Assembly: GCA_017532355.1 (NCBI GenBank)
Contig: JAFXJK010000080.1
Location: 1 to 25,237, forward strand
Length of the DNA: 25,237 nt
Reading direction: 5' to 3'
Source of the DNA: Oscillospiraceae bacterium
Lineage (GTDB): Bacteria > Bacillota_A > Clostridia > Oscillospirales > JAAYXM01
In this document: in pieces, positions 1 to 7,516 of the stretch
How the letters are laid out: each line of letters begins with the position of its first letter
Numbering within the stretch: the stretch's first letter is position 1
Program-made: the position numbers and the translations under genes
Notes under the pieces: generated by a model
Databases searched by the model: none
What the model was told of the DNA's origin: nothing
Seen by the model: the letters and a program-made list of their open reading frames with translations, nothing else

Positions 1-6
1 ATGTGC

Positions 7-12
7 TAAAAT
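7..12 (+). promoter_or_regulatory. -10 element of DUF4838 copy 1 promoter
   Basis: The sequence TGTGCTAAAAT ends at position 12. It matches the extended -10 (TGC then TAAAAT) found ahead of the three downstream paralogues. By analogy the -35 (TTGCAT) would lie about 17 bp further upstream, outside the window, so only half of the promoter can be seen. Confidence 0.6.
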
Positions 13-43
13 GCGGATGTGAGCAGAAAACTCACATCCGCAT
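11..43 (+). promoter_or_regulatory. Perfect 13-bp inverted repeat at the promoter of copy 1
   Basis: Positions 11-23 and 31-43 are exact reverse complements separated by a 7-nt A-rich loop. The repeat starts inside the -10 hexamer and ends 11 nt before the ribosome binding site at 55-60. If transcription starts near position 19, only the inner part would be transcribed, so the full palindrome would act as DNA (an operator). It could instead be a terminator stem for a transcript arriving from upstream. The other three copies have nothing like it at this place. Confidence 0.6.
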
Positions 44-69
44 TTCTTGATTTTAAGGAGAGAATGAAG

Positions 70-2439
70 ATGGAAAAGGAATTTCTCAGAAAAGGTGTAT
101 GCGACTGTAAGATAGTGATTCCGAAAGATGCTGATATTGTCGAAAAAACAGCGGCAGAGGAGCTTTCGGATTATATAGAAAAGTCATTGTCCGTAAGGCT
201 TCCGATAGTGTGCGAGGGAAGTGACGAGGGCAAGTGTATCTATGTCGGTGATACCGTGTATGCAAGGAAAAAAGGTGTTCTCGGTACATCTGTTGAGAAC
301 TGGATAATCAAGATGGTTGATGGCAATCTCGTTCTCACGGGCGGTGTTGAAAAGTACAAACGCGGCGTTATCTATTCTGTTTATCACTTCCTTGAGGATA
401 TAGTCGGTATCCGCTTCTGGAGTCAGTATGAGGAGGATGTTCTTTCTCTTGATTCGCTCTCTCTTGATGAAAGCTTATATATGGAGAGCACTCCCGAGTT
501 TGTTTACCGCAAGCCGTATCTGAGCTCGATGTGCGGTCCTTCGGCTTTCCACTACCTTGCAAAAACGCGCACAAACGCAATCTCTCCGCTTGACGAGGAT
601 ATACCTGATTCCGTTTATGATGAAACCGTCCGCAAATACGGCGGTGCAAGATGGGCAGGCAGACCCCACCACGTTCATACAATGGGCAAGTATTTCCCGG
701 CCGACGAGTATTTTGATGAGCATCCCGAGTGGTGGGCCTGGAATGACGTTCAGGGCAAGCACCTCAGAACAGGAAGCTACTGCTTTGCAAACGAGGAATT
801 CTTCCGCGCGCTTGTTGATAAGCTTCTTGCGTATATAAAGGAAGACGTAGAGCTCGCGGAGAAGACGGGAGTAGAGCTTCCGTGCTTCTATTCGCTCTCT
901 ATCGACGACGTCAACGAGGCTTTCTTCTGCCAGTGTCCCGAGTGCGCAAAGACAATCAAAGAGGCAGGCTATACGGGTTATGCGCTCAAGTTTGTTAATA
1001 AGGTTGCACGCGAGGTTGCAAAGGTCTATCCGTGGGCAAAGGTCGAAATCCTTGCTTACGCAAACTTTATCGAAGTCCCGAAGAACGGAACTCTCCCCGA
1101 GAAGAACGTTATCGTTCAGCTTGCCGACCTGTTCAGCGATATGGGCCGCGGAATCAACTCTCCGACAAACAAAAACTATCTCCGGCTTCTCAAGGATTGG
1201 TCTAAGGTTTGCAAGAAGGCAGGCAGTGAGCTTTATATCTACGATTACCTTTCCAATAACCGCACAAACTATCCGCTTCCGATTTTCTACCGCCTCAAGG
1301 ATACCATTACCACATACCGCGATATGGGCGTAAAGGGTATCTTCGTCGAGGCACAGCCGAGCTTCTCGGACTGCTGGGAGCTTAACAAGTATGTCCTCAC
1401 ACATCTCCTTGAAAATCCCGATATTGATGTCGATGCGCTCATCGACGATATGATAAACCGCTACTTCGGCGCGGCTTCGGTTCACGTAAAAGAATACTTT
1501 GCACTTCTACGTGATGCGATGGAGAGAAATTGCATGAATGTTCTCTGCTGTGGAGAGGACAGCCGCTTTAACTATATTGACGTAAAGGTTGCGCGCCTCG
1601 GCTCAGAGCTTCTCGACAAGGCATGGGCGGCGGTCGATAAAGACAGCGCATTTGCATACCGCGTAAGCTGGCTCAGAAAACAGCTTGACGCTGTTATCGC
1701 GTTCAAGTTTTTCGAACTAAAGGGCGCAGCGGAAGCTGCCGGCGAAGAGTTTGCATTTGATGTTAAAAAGGTAAAGGAAAGTGTTATAGCAGCTCTCCGA
1801 CGACACGCAAAAACTCCGCAGGGAAGCAGGACTCCAGCAAGTATCGAAAATGAGATTGAATATTTTGAGGCGCTTCCGGAAGTCGCTCCGACCTTCGATA
1901 TTCCCGAAGAGCTTCGGGGCGAGAATCCCAACGATATCTATCAGGTTTCGCTTCTTAATATGCCGAAATATGCATCAAACAGGATTAAGGTTGTTTACGG
2001 CTATTCCGAGGTTGAGGATGCAGATTCTCCGCTTTCAAAGGTCTTAAAGCTCTCGTACGATACGGCAAAGGGCGTCCACGTCACATATATGATGGCACCG
2101 ACATCAAAGGAGGCAGAGACAAAACGTCCTATTGTGTTTAAAATTAATCAGGACAACGAGAATATCGCAACTCGCGAATACTACAAGGAAGACCTCATCC
2201 AGAACGGTTATCACCTCTACAAGATAGGAAGTGTTTCAGGAATTGATAAGGCGTACAATACGCGCTTTAACCTTCTTGGAGGTTGCGGCTCGATAAACAT
2301 CGGCGGTATCGCAGTAACCTTCCCGATGAAGTCCTGCGATGTGTACGTTTCAATGAAGTGTACCGGCGAGGTTTACGGAGGAAATCCCGGTGACGAAAAC
2401 GCAATTTACTTCGACCGTCTGATATTTGTAAGAAAATAA
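70..2439 (+). CDS. DUF4838 domain-containing protein, copy 1
   Basis: A 789-residue protein of the DUF4838 family, related by fold to alpha-glucuronidase-like glycoside hydrolases; the substrate is unknown. Residues 1-125 form an N-terminal alpha/beta domain like the one preceding GH67 and GH20 barrels. Residues about 140-520 are the DUF4838 barrel, with an HHVH motif at 200-203, acidic D279-D280, a CxCxxC cluster at 287-292 that may bind a metal, and a conserved VEAQ around E427. The last 150 or so residues form a beta-rich domain ending in a conserved block (SMKCTGEVYGG). There is no signal peptide or membrane segment, so it should be cytoplasmic. The start at 70 is chosen because AAGGAG (55-60) lies 9 nt upstream and because it aligns with the MEKGF start of copy 2. 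An ATG at 64 is too close to that site. No terminator is visible after it. Family call is firm; enzymatic role is inference. Confidence 0.85.
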   Translation: MEKEFLRKGVCDCKIVIPKDADIVEKTAAEELSDYIEKSLSVRLPIVCEGSDEGKCIYVGDTVYARKKGVLGTSVENWIIKMVDGNLVLTGGVEKYKRGVIYSVYHFLEDIVGIRFWSQYEEDVLSLDSLSLDESLYMESTPEFVYRKPYLSSMCGPSAFHYLAKTRTNAISPLDEDIPDSVYDETVRKYGGARWAGRPHHVHTMGKYFPADEYFDEHPEWWAWNDVQGKHLRTGSYCFANEEFFRALVDKLLAYIKEDVELAEKTGVELPCFYSLSIDDVNEAFFCQCPECAKTIKEAGYTGYALKFVNKVAREVAKVYPWAKVEILAYANFIEVPKNGTLPEKNVIVQLADLFSDMGRGINSPTNKNYLRLLKDWSKVCKKAGSELYIYDYLSNNRTNYPLPIFYRLKDTITTYRDMGVKGIFVEAQPSFSDCWELNKYVLTHLLENPDIDVDALIDDMINRYFGAASVHVKEYFALLRDAMERNCMNVLCCGEDSRFNYIDVKVARLGSELLDKAWAAVDKDSAFAYRVSWLRKQLDAVIAFKFFELKGAAEAAGEEFAFDVKKVKESVIAALRRHAKTPQGSRTPASIENEIEYFEALPEVAPTFDIPEELRGENPNDIYQVSLLNMPKYASNRIKVVYGYSEVEDADSPLSKVLKLSYDTAKGVHVTYMMAPTSKEAETKRPIVFKINQDNENIATREYYKEDLIQNGYHLYKIGSVSGIDKAYNTRFNLLGGCGSINIGGIAVTFPMKSCDVYVSMKCTGEVYGGNPGDENAIYFDRLIFVRK

Positions 2440-2493
2440 TATAAACTGTTACAAAAGTTATAGAATAGTGTATGTTAATTGCAGAAAAGAGTA

Positions 2494-2522
2494 TTGCATT
2501 GAAAAGGACAGTGTGCTAAAAT
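2494..2522 (+). promoter_or_regulatory. Promoter of DUF4838 copy 2
   Basis: TTGCAT (2494-2499), a 17-bp spacer and TAAAAT (2517-2522) with the extended TGC in front. The same arrangement and much of the same sequence precede copies 3 and 4. An upstream TTGCAG repeat at about 2479 is partly shared with copy 3. The 128-bp gap after copy 1 shows no convincing terminator, so some read-through from copy 1 is possible. Confidence 0.75.
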
Positions 2523-2567
2523 GACAAGGAAATTGTTGCGATTATGATATTTTAAGGAGAAAAAGCG

Positions 2568-4904
2568 ATGGAAAAGGGATTTCTCAAAAGAGGGGTTTGT
2601 GACTGCAAAATTGTTTTGCCGAAAAACGCTCATACTGTCGAAAAAACTGCGGCAGAAGAGCTTTCAAAATATATAGAAAAAGCGCTTTCGGTAAAACTCC
2701 CCATAATCTGCGAGTGTGAAGCTTCGGGTAAGTGCATCTACGTAGGAACGACGGATTTTGCAAAGGCATCAAACGTCGTGGGGAAAGAGGTCGAAAACTG
2801 GATAATTAAAATGCAGGGCGAGAGCCTTATTATTACAGGCGGCGAGTACCGCGGAATTATCTATGCAGCATATCACTTTATCGAAGATTTCCTCGGCGTA
2901 AGATGGTGGAGTCCGTATGAAGAGGACATCCTCGAGCTTTCAGACCTTTCTCTTCCTGAAGATTTATATCGCGAGGGAACTCCGCATTTCTGCCACCGCG
3001 GCGTATATCTGCAAAAGGCAGGACCTGAGGGCTTCCATTACCTTGTAAAGTCGAGGATAAACGCTATCTCTCCGTATGATGACGATATTCCTGACGGCGT
3101 TTGTGATGAAACCGTCAAGAAGTTTGGCGGTGCAAAATGGGCAGGAAGACCGCACCATGTTCACACAATAGAAAAATACTTCCCACCGAAAGAAACCTAT
3201 GCGGCTCATCCCGAGTGGTTTGCATGGAACGAGGTTCAGAATAAGCACATCGGAGAGGGAAATTTCTGCTTCTCTAATAAAGAATTTTTTGATGCGTTTC
3301 TCGAAAAAATCCTTGCTTACGTAAAAGAGGATGTCGAGGTCTCAGAGCGCGAGAATGTTGCGTTCCCGAGTTACTACTCGATTTCAATCGGTGATTACGG
3401 CACCGAGTTCTTCTGTCAGTGCGACGAGTGCAAAAAGAAGATTGCAGAGAAGGGGTATAGCGGATACGGGCTTGATTTCGTAAACCGCCTTGCACGTGAG
3501 GTAGCAAAGCAATATCCGCAGGCAAAGCTTGAATTCCTCGTATATCTGAACTATATTGAACTTCCGAAGGACGGAACTCTTCCGGAGAAGAATGTTGTCA
3601 TCCGTCTTGCGGACCTCGTCAGCGATATGGGACGCGGAATCCACGCAAGAACAAACGCAAACTATCTCCGTCTTATGGGAGACTGGTCCGGTGCCTGCAA
3701 GAAGGCCGGCAGCGAGCTTTATGTCTATGACTACCTCTACAACATCCGCTTAAACTATGCCCTTCCGCTTTTCTATCGTATAAAGGATATGGTAAATACA
3801 TACTGCGAATACGGTGTAAAGGGCTTCTTTATCGAGGCTCAGAACAGCGATGCAGACTGCTGGGACATCAACAAATACGTCCTTACGCATCTCCTCGAAG
3901 ATCCGTCGATTGACGAGGTTAACCTCATTGATGATGCAATAAAACGCTACTTCGGCCCTGCGGCAGGATATGTAAAAGAGTATCTTGAGCTTATGCGCTC
4001 GACACTTGAGAAAAACGAGATAAAGGTCTTCTGCTGTGCCGAGGACAGCCGATTTAACTACGTCGATTTAAATAGCGCTATCAAGGGCTCCGGGCTTCTT
4101 GACCGCGCGAAGGGAGCGGTGCGTGGTGATAAGAAATTTGAGCCGCGCGTAAACTGGTTAAGACGCGCTCTTGATGCGGCTATCCTTATGCGCTTCTTCG
4201 AGTTCAAGGCTCAGGCCGAGCGCGAGGGAACTCCGTTTAGTTTCGATATCAAGGAGATTAAGAGCCGAATTGCTGCCGCGTATGACGAGCACAGTACATC
4301 GCCGGGCTTTAAAGCTGCAAAGGAATATCTCCTCGGTCTTCCCGAAGAGCCGATGACCTTTGATATCCCGAAGGAGCTTGCAAACGAGAATTCCGATGAT
4401 ATCTTCCAGTTCTCTCTTTGCAATATGCCGAAATACGTCCAGGAGTACATGAAAGTAGCATTTGGCTACTCTGTCGTAAAGGATGAGGATTCTGCTTGTT
4501 CTGAAGTCATTAAGCTTTCGTTTGACGAGGCAAAAGGTATCCACAAGCTTACCGCCTGGTATCCGACGCTCCGCAATGCCGAGAAGAAGAGCTCGCTGTA
4601 TTTCGGACTGCAGCAGGAGGCAAAGAATGTCACAGCCCTCGAGGTTTATAAGGATGATATTGTTCAGGGAGGCTATCATCTCTACAAGATTGGAACCATC
4701 AGCAATATCAGGGAATCGACAAACGTACGCGCGAAGCTTCCCGGCGGTATAGGTTCAATTAACCTCAAGGCTATCGCTTTGAGCTTCCCGATGGATGCCT
4801 GCGATGTGTACGTCTCAATGAAGTGCACCGGTGAGCTCTACGGCGGAAACCCGAAAGATGAAAATGCAATGTACTTTGAGCGAATGATAATTGTAAGAAG
4901 ATAA
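2568..4904 (+). CDS. DUF4838 domain-containing protein, copy 2
   Basis: A 778-residue paralogue of copy 1 with the same three-part layout and no signal peptide. HHVH is at 196-199, the invariant aspartate is D276 with glycine (G275) before it where copies 1 and 4 have aspartate, and the cysteine cluster CQCDEC is at 283-288. The linker between the barrel and the C-terminal beta domain is about ten residues shorter than in the other copies. The start has AAGGAG 8 nt upstream. The 5' 85 nt of shared sequence is nearly identical to copy 4, which suggests recent exchange. The gene has its own promoter and terminator. It is probably a cytosolic carbohydrate-active protein; the activity cannot be read from the sequence. 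Confidence 0.85.
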   Translation: MEKGFLKRGVCDCKIVLPKNAHTVEKTAAEELSKYIEKALSVKLPIICECEASGKCIYVGTTDFAKASNVVGKEVENWIIKMQGESLIITGGEYRGIIYAAYHFIEDFLGVRWWSPYEEDILELSDLSLPEDLYREGTPHFCHRGVYLQKAGPEGFHYLVKSRINAISPYDDDIPDGVCDETVKKFGGAKWAGRPHHVHTIEKYFPPKETYAAHPEWFAWNEVQNKHIGEGNFCFSNKEFFDAFLEKILAYVKEDVEVSERENVAFPSYYSISIGDYGTEFFCQCDECKKKIAEKGYSGYGLDFVNRLAREVAKQYPQAKLEFLVYLNYIELPKDGTLPEKNVVIRLADLVSDMGRGIHARTNANYLRLMGDWSGACKKAGSELYVYDYLYNIRLNYALPLFYRIKDMVNTYCEYGVKGFFIEAQNSDADCWDINKYVLTHLLEDPSIDEVNLIDDAIKRYFGPAAGYVKEYLELMRSTLEKNEIKVFCCAEDSRFNYVDLNSAIKGSGLLDRAKGAVRGDKKFEPRVNWLRRALDAAILMRFFEFKAQAEREGTPFSFDIKEIKSRIAAAYDEHSTSPGFKAAKEYLLGLPEEPMTFDIPKELANENSDDIFQFSLCNMPKYVQEYMKVAFGYSVVKDEDSACSEVIKLSFDEAKGIHKLTAWYPTLRNAEKKSSLYFGLQQEAKNVTALEVYKDDIVQGGYHLYKIGTISNIRESTNVRAKLPGGIGSINLKAIALSFPMDACDVYVSMKCTGELYGGNPKDENAMYFERMIIVRR

Positions 4905-4941
4905 CGAAAATGTCACAGTCGTGCGGCTGTGACATTTTTCG
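4905..4941 (+). terminator. Intrinsic terminator of copy 2
   Basis: Immediately after the stop codon, AAAATGTCACAG (4907-4918) pairs with CTGTGACATTTT (4927-4938) around an 8-nt loop. The stem can be extended by CG at its base and is followed by a T-rich tract. The core is nearly the same as in the terminator of copy 3. Confidence 0.85.
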
Positions 4942-4988
4942 TTTTCTGAAGAATTATAGAAAACGCATTTTAAATGCAGAGGGCACTA

Positions 4989-5017
4989 TTGCATTGAAAA
5001 ATGCGGTATGCTAAAAT
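4989..5017 (+). promoter_or_regulatory. Promoter of DUF4838 copy 3
   Basis: TTGCAT (4989-4994), 17-bp spacer, extended -10 TGC plus TAAAAT (5012-5017). Alignment with the region ahead of copy 2 shows shared bases for roughly 75 nt, including TATTGCATTGAAAA and CTAAAATGACAA. The upstream region was therefore duplicated together with the gene. Confidence 0.8.
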
Positions 5018-5047
5018 GACAAAAGAAGGTCATAAGGAGAGAGTGAG

Positions 5048-7405
5048 ATGGATAAGGTTTTTCTCGAAAAAGGCGTACAGAGCTGCAGGATAGTCATTCC
5101 CCGAAATGCCGACATTGTTGAAAAAACAGCGGCAGAGGAGCTTTCAAAGTATATAGAACTTTCGCTTTCAGTTTCACTTCCGACAGTTTCGGAGGATAAG
5201 GCAGATGGCAAGTGTATCTACATCGGCAGAACAGAGTATGCAAAGGTAAACGGTTTTGTCGGAAAGTCGCCTGAAAACTGGATAATCGCGATGCGCGGCG
5301 GAAATCTCGTCCTCACGGGCGGCGAGTATCGCGGCGTTATCTATGCTGTCTATCACTTCATCGAGGATTTTCTCGGTGTCAGATGGTGGAACCCGTACGA
5401 GGAAGACATTCTCTCGCTTGAAAGTCTTTCGCTTTCAGATGATTTGTACCGTGAGGGAACACCTTGCTTCCACTACCGCAAGCCGTATCTGATTTCGGGC
5501 TGCGGCGTTGAGGGATTTCCGTACCTTGCGAGAACGCGCACAAATTCCATTTCTCCGCTTGATGAGAATATTCCCGATTCCGTCTATGATGAGACAGTCC
5601 GCAAATACGGCGGCGCAAGATGGGCAGGCAGACCGCACCACGTCCATACAATGGGAAAATACTTCCCGCGTGACGAATATTTCGACAAGCACCCCGAGTG
5701 GTTTGCGTGGAATAAGCGATACAATAAGCATATTGAGAACGGAAGCTACTGCTTCTCAAATGAAGCTTTCTTCAATGCGCTTTCAGATAAGCTTCTCGCG
5801 ATAATAAAAGAGGACGTCCTCCTCGCGGAGAAAACGGGCGTTGAGCTTCCGTGTTACTACTCTCTCTCGATTAACGATGTCGATGAGACTTTGTTCTGCC
5901 AGTGTCCGGAGTGCGAAAAGACGATTGAAGAAGCGGGATTCGGGGGATATGCGCTTAAGTTTGTAAACCGCGTTGCAAGGGAAGTTGCAAAGGTATATCC
6001 GTGGGTAAAGGTAGAATTTCTTGCATATCAGAACTTCATCGAGGCCCCGAAGGACGGAACTCTACCCGAGAAGAATGTTATCATTCAGCTTGCTGAAGGC
6101 TTAAATGATATGGGCAGAAGTATTTATGCTCCGACAAATAAATACTATCTCCGCTTGCTGAAAGAATGGTCGGCGGTCTGCAGAAAGGCAGGCAGCGAGC
6201 TCTACATTTACGATTATCTTTATAACATCAGAACGAACTACCCGCTCCCGATTTTTTACAGACTAAAGGAAACGGTAATGGCGTTTAAGGAATACGGCGT
6301 CGGAGGCATATTTGTCGAGGCGCAGAGTTCAAACTCCGATTTCTGGGAAATCAACAGATTCGTCCTTACCCATCTTCTCGAAGACCCCGAAGCGGATGCA
6401 GATGCACTTATCGATGATGCGATAAATCGCTATTACGGAAAAGCGGGAGGTTTCATAAAAGAGTACGCGCTTCTTTTGCGAGAGGGGCTTTCGCGCAACA
6501 TAATAAAGATTCTCTGTTGCAGAGAGGATAGCCGCTTCAACTACATAGACCTTGATACGGTCATAAAGGGTACGGAGATTCTCCAAAAGGCAGAGCGTGA
6601 GGTTTCGGGCATCTCTCCGTTTGAACACAGAGTAAGTTGGCTTCGAAAGACGCTTGATGCCGTAATCGCGTTTAACTTCTTCGATTTCAAGCGTGTGGCA
6701 GAGGCAAGAGGAGAGAAGTTTGATTTTGACATCAAGGAAGTAAAGGCTCGCATAATTGCGGCACTTTCCGGGCATCTCGAAACACCGATGGGCAAGCGGA
6801 TGACAGGAAGCGTCGCGGCAGAGCAGGAGTTCTTTGAGAATATCCCCGAAGAGGAATGCGTTTTCAATATTCCGAATGAGCTTTCGGGCATTCCGACAGA
6901 GGATATTTACCAATTCACGCTTTACCATATGCCGAGACACGTTCAGAAATATATGATGAAGGCTGACGGATATTCGGAAGTCGAAGATTGTGATTCTTCT
7001 GCCAAAAAGGTTATGAAGATTTCGTTTGATACGGCAACGGGAAATTACAAAACCTATACACTTGCTCCCACATCCAAGAACGCAGAGGTAAAAAGCCCGC
7101 TTATCTTCAAAGCTCAGAGGGATAAAGAGGAGAGCTTGACAAAACTCTTCAAGGAAGACCTCGTTCAGGGAGGTTATCACCTCTATAAGGTCGGAAGTGT
7201 TTCGGAAATCGGGTCTGCGACAAATGTGCGCCTTGCACTTCCCGGTGGCCTGATGGAGATAACTCTCGGCGGAATTGCGGTAAACTTCCCGATGGATGCT
7301 TGCGATGTATATGTCTCAATGAAGTGTACCGGCGAGGTTTACGGAGGAAAACCGGGCGATGAAAACGCAATTTACTTTGAGCGAATGATAATTGTAAGAA
7401 ATTAG
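5048..7405 (+). CDS. DUF4838 domain-containing protein, copy 3
   Basis: A 785-residue member of the array. HHVH is at 197-200, N276-D277 replaces the D-D pair of copy 1, and CQCPEC is at 284-289. The N-terminal CDCKIV motif of the other copies is altered to QSCRIV. In the barrel, the block around the HHVH motif is closer to copy 1 than to copies 2 and 4, and its 3' end shares a 35-nt identical stretch with copy 1. The start is set by AAGGAG (5034-5039), 8 nt upstream. No export signal is present. It is a separate transcription unit with a promoter at 4989 and a terminator at 7408. Function as for the family: a putative glycoside hydrolase-like enzyme of unknown substrate. Confidence 0.85.
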   Translation: MDKVFLEKGVQSCRIVIPRNADIVEKTAAEELSKYIELSLSVSLPTVSEDKADGKCIYIGRTEYAKVNGFVGKSPENWIIAMRGGNLVLTGGEYRGVIYAVYHFIEDFLGVRWWNPYEEDILSLESLSLSDDLYREGTPCFHYRKPYLISGCGVEGFPYLARTRTNSISPLDENIPDSVYDETVRKYGGARWAGRPHHVHTMGKYFPRDEYFDKHPEWFAWNKRYNKHIENGSYCFSNEAFFNALSDKLLAIIKEDVLLAEKTGVELPCYYSLSINDVDETLFCQCPECEKTIEEAGFGGYALKFVNRVAREVAKVYPWVKVEFLAYQNFIEAPKDGTLPEKNVIIQLAEGLNDMGRSIYAPTNKYYLRLLKEWSAVCRKAGSELYIYDYLYNIRTNYPLPIFYRLKETVMAFKEYGVGGIFVEAQSSNSDFWEINRFVLTHLLEDPEADADALIDDAINRYYGKAGGFIKEYALLLREGLSRNIIKILCCREDSRFNYIDLDTVIKGTEILQKAEREVSGISPFEHRVSWLRKTLDAVIAFNFFDFKRVAEARGEKFDFDIKEVKARIIAALSGHLETPMGKRMTGSVAAEQEFFENIPEEECVFNIPNELSGIPTEDIYQFTLYHMPRHVQKYMMKADGYSEVEDCDSSAKKVMKISFDTATGNYKTYTLAPTSKNAEVKSPLIFKAQRDKEESLTKLFKEDLVQGGYHLYKVGSVSEIGSATNVRLALPGGLMEITLGGIAVNFPMDACDVYVSMKCTGEVYGGKPGDENAIYFERMIIVRN

Positions 7406-7407
7406 TG

Positions 7408-7442
7408 AAAAATGTCACAACCATCGGTTGTGACATTTTTTT
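7408..7442 (+). terminator. Intrinsic terminator of copy 3
   Basis: AATGTCACAACC (7411-7422) pairs perfectly with GGTTGTGACATT (7426-7437) over a 3-nt loop. Flanking A and T runs extend the stem to 15 bp and give the T tract. It starts 2 nt after the stop codon. Confidence 0.9.
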
Positions 7443-7458
7443 ATCGCTTAAAGAAATA

Positions 7459-7487
7459 TTGCATTATAAAAATTTCTGTGCTAAAAT
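7459..7487 (+). promoter_or_regulatory. Promoter of DUF4838 copy 4
   Basis: TTGCAT (7459-7464), 17-bp spacer, extended -10 TGC plus TAAAAT (7482-7487). The hexamers and spacing match copies 2 and 3, but the sequence around them has diverged more. Confidence 0.75.
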
Positions 7488-7516
7488 TAAGAAAAAACTT
7501 TAAGGGGAAGAAAGTT

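Noticed and set aside
475..1485. Long antisense open frame (about 336 codons) inside DUF4838 copy 1
   Set aside because: It lies opposite a well-supported gene, has no ribosome binding site and no recognisable protein family. Similar antisense frames appear under the other copies at matching places, as expected from shared codon bias.
6329..7180. Antisense open frame of 283 codons under copy 3
   Set aside because: Cysteine- and leucine-rich translation without family features, opposite a conserved coding region; a shadow of the sense gene.
4907..7440. CRP/FNR-like operator sites in the TGTCACA...TGTGACA repeats
   Set aside because: The half-sites are in the wrong orientation for the TGTGA-N6-TCACA arrangement. 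Both repeats directly follow stop codons and end in T tracts, so they are terminators.
7412..7516. N-terminal extension of copy 4
   Set aside because: The upstream ATG lies inside the terminator of copy 3 and before the promoter of copy 4. The paralogues all align from the start at 7517.
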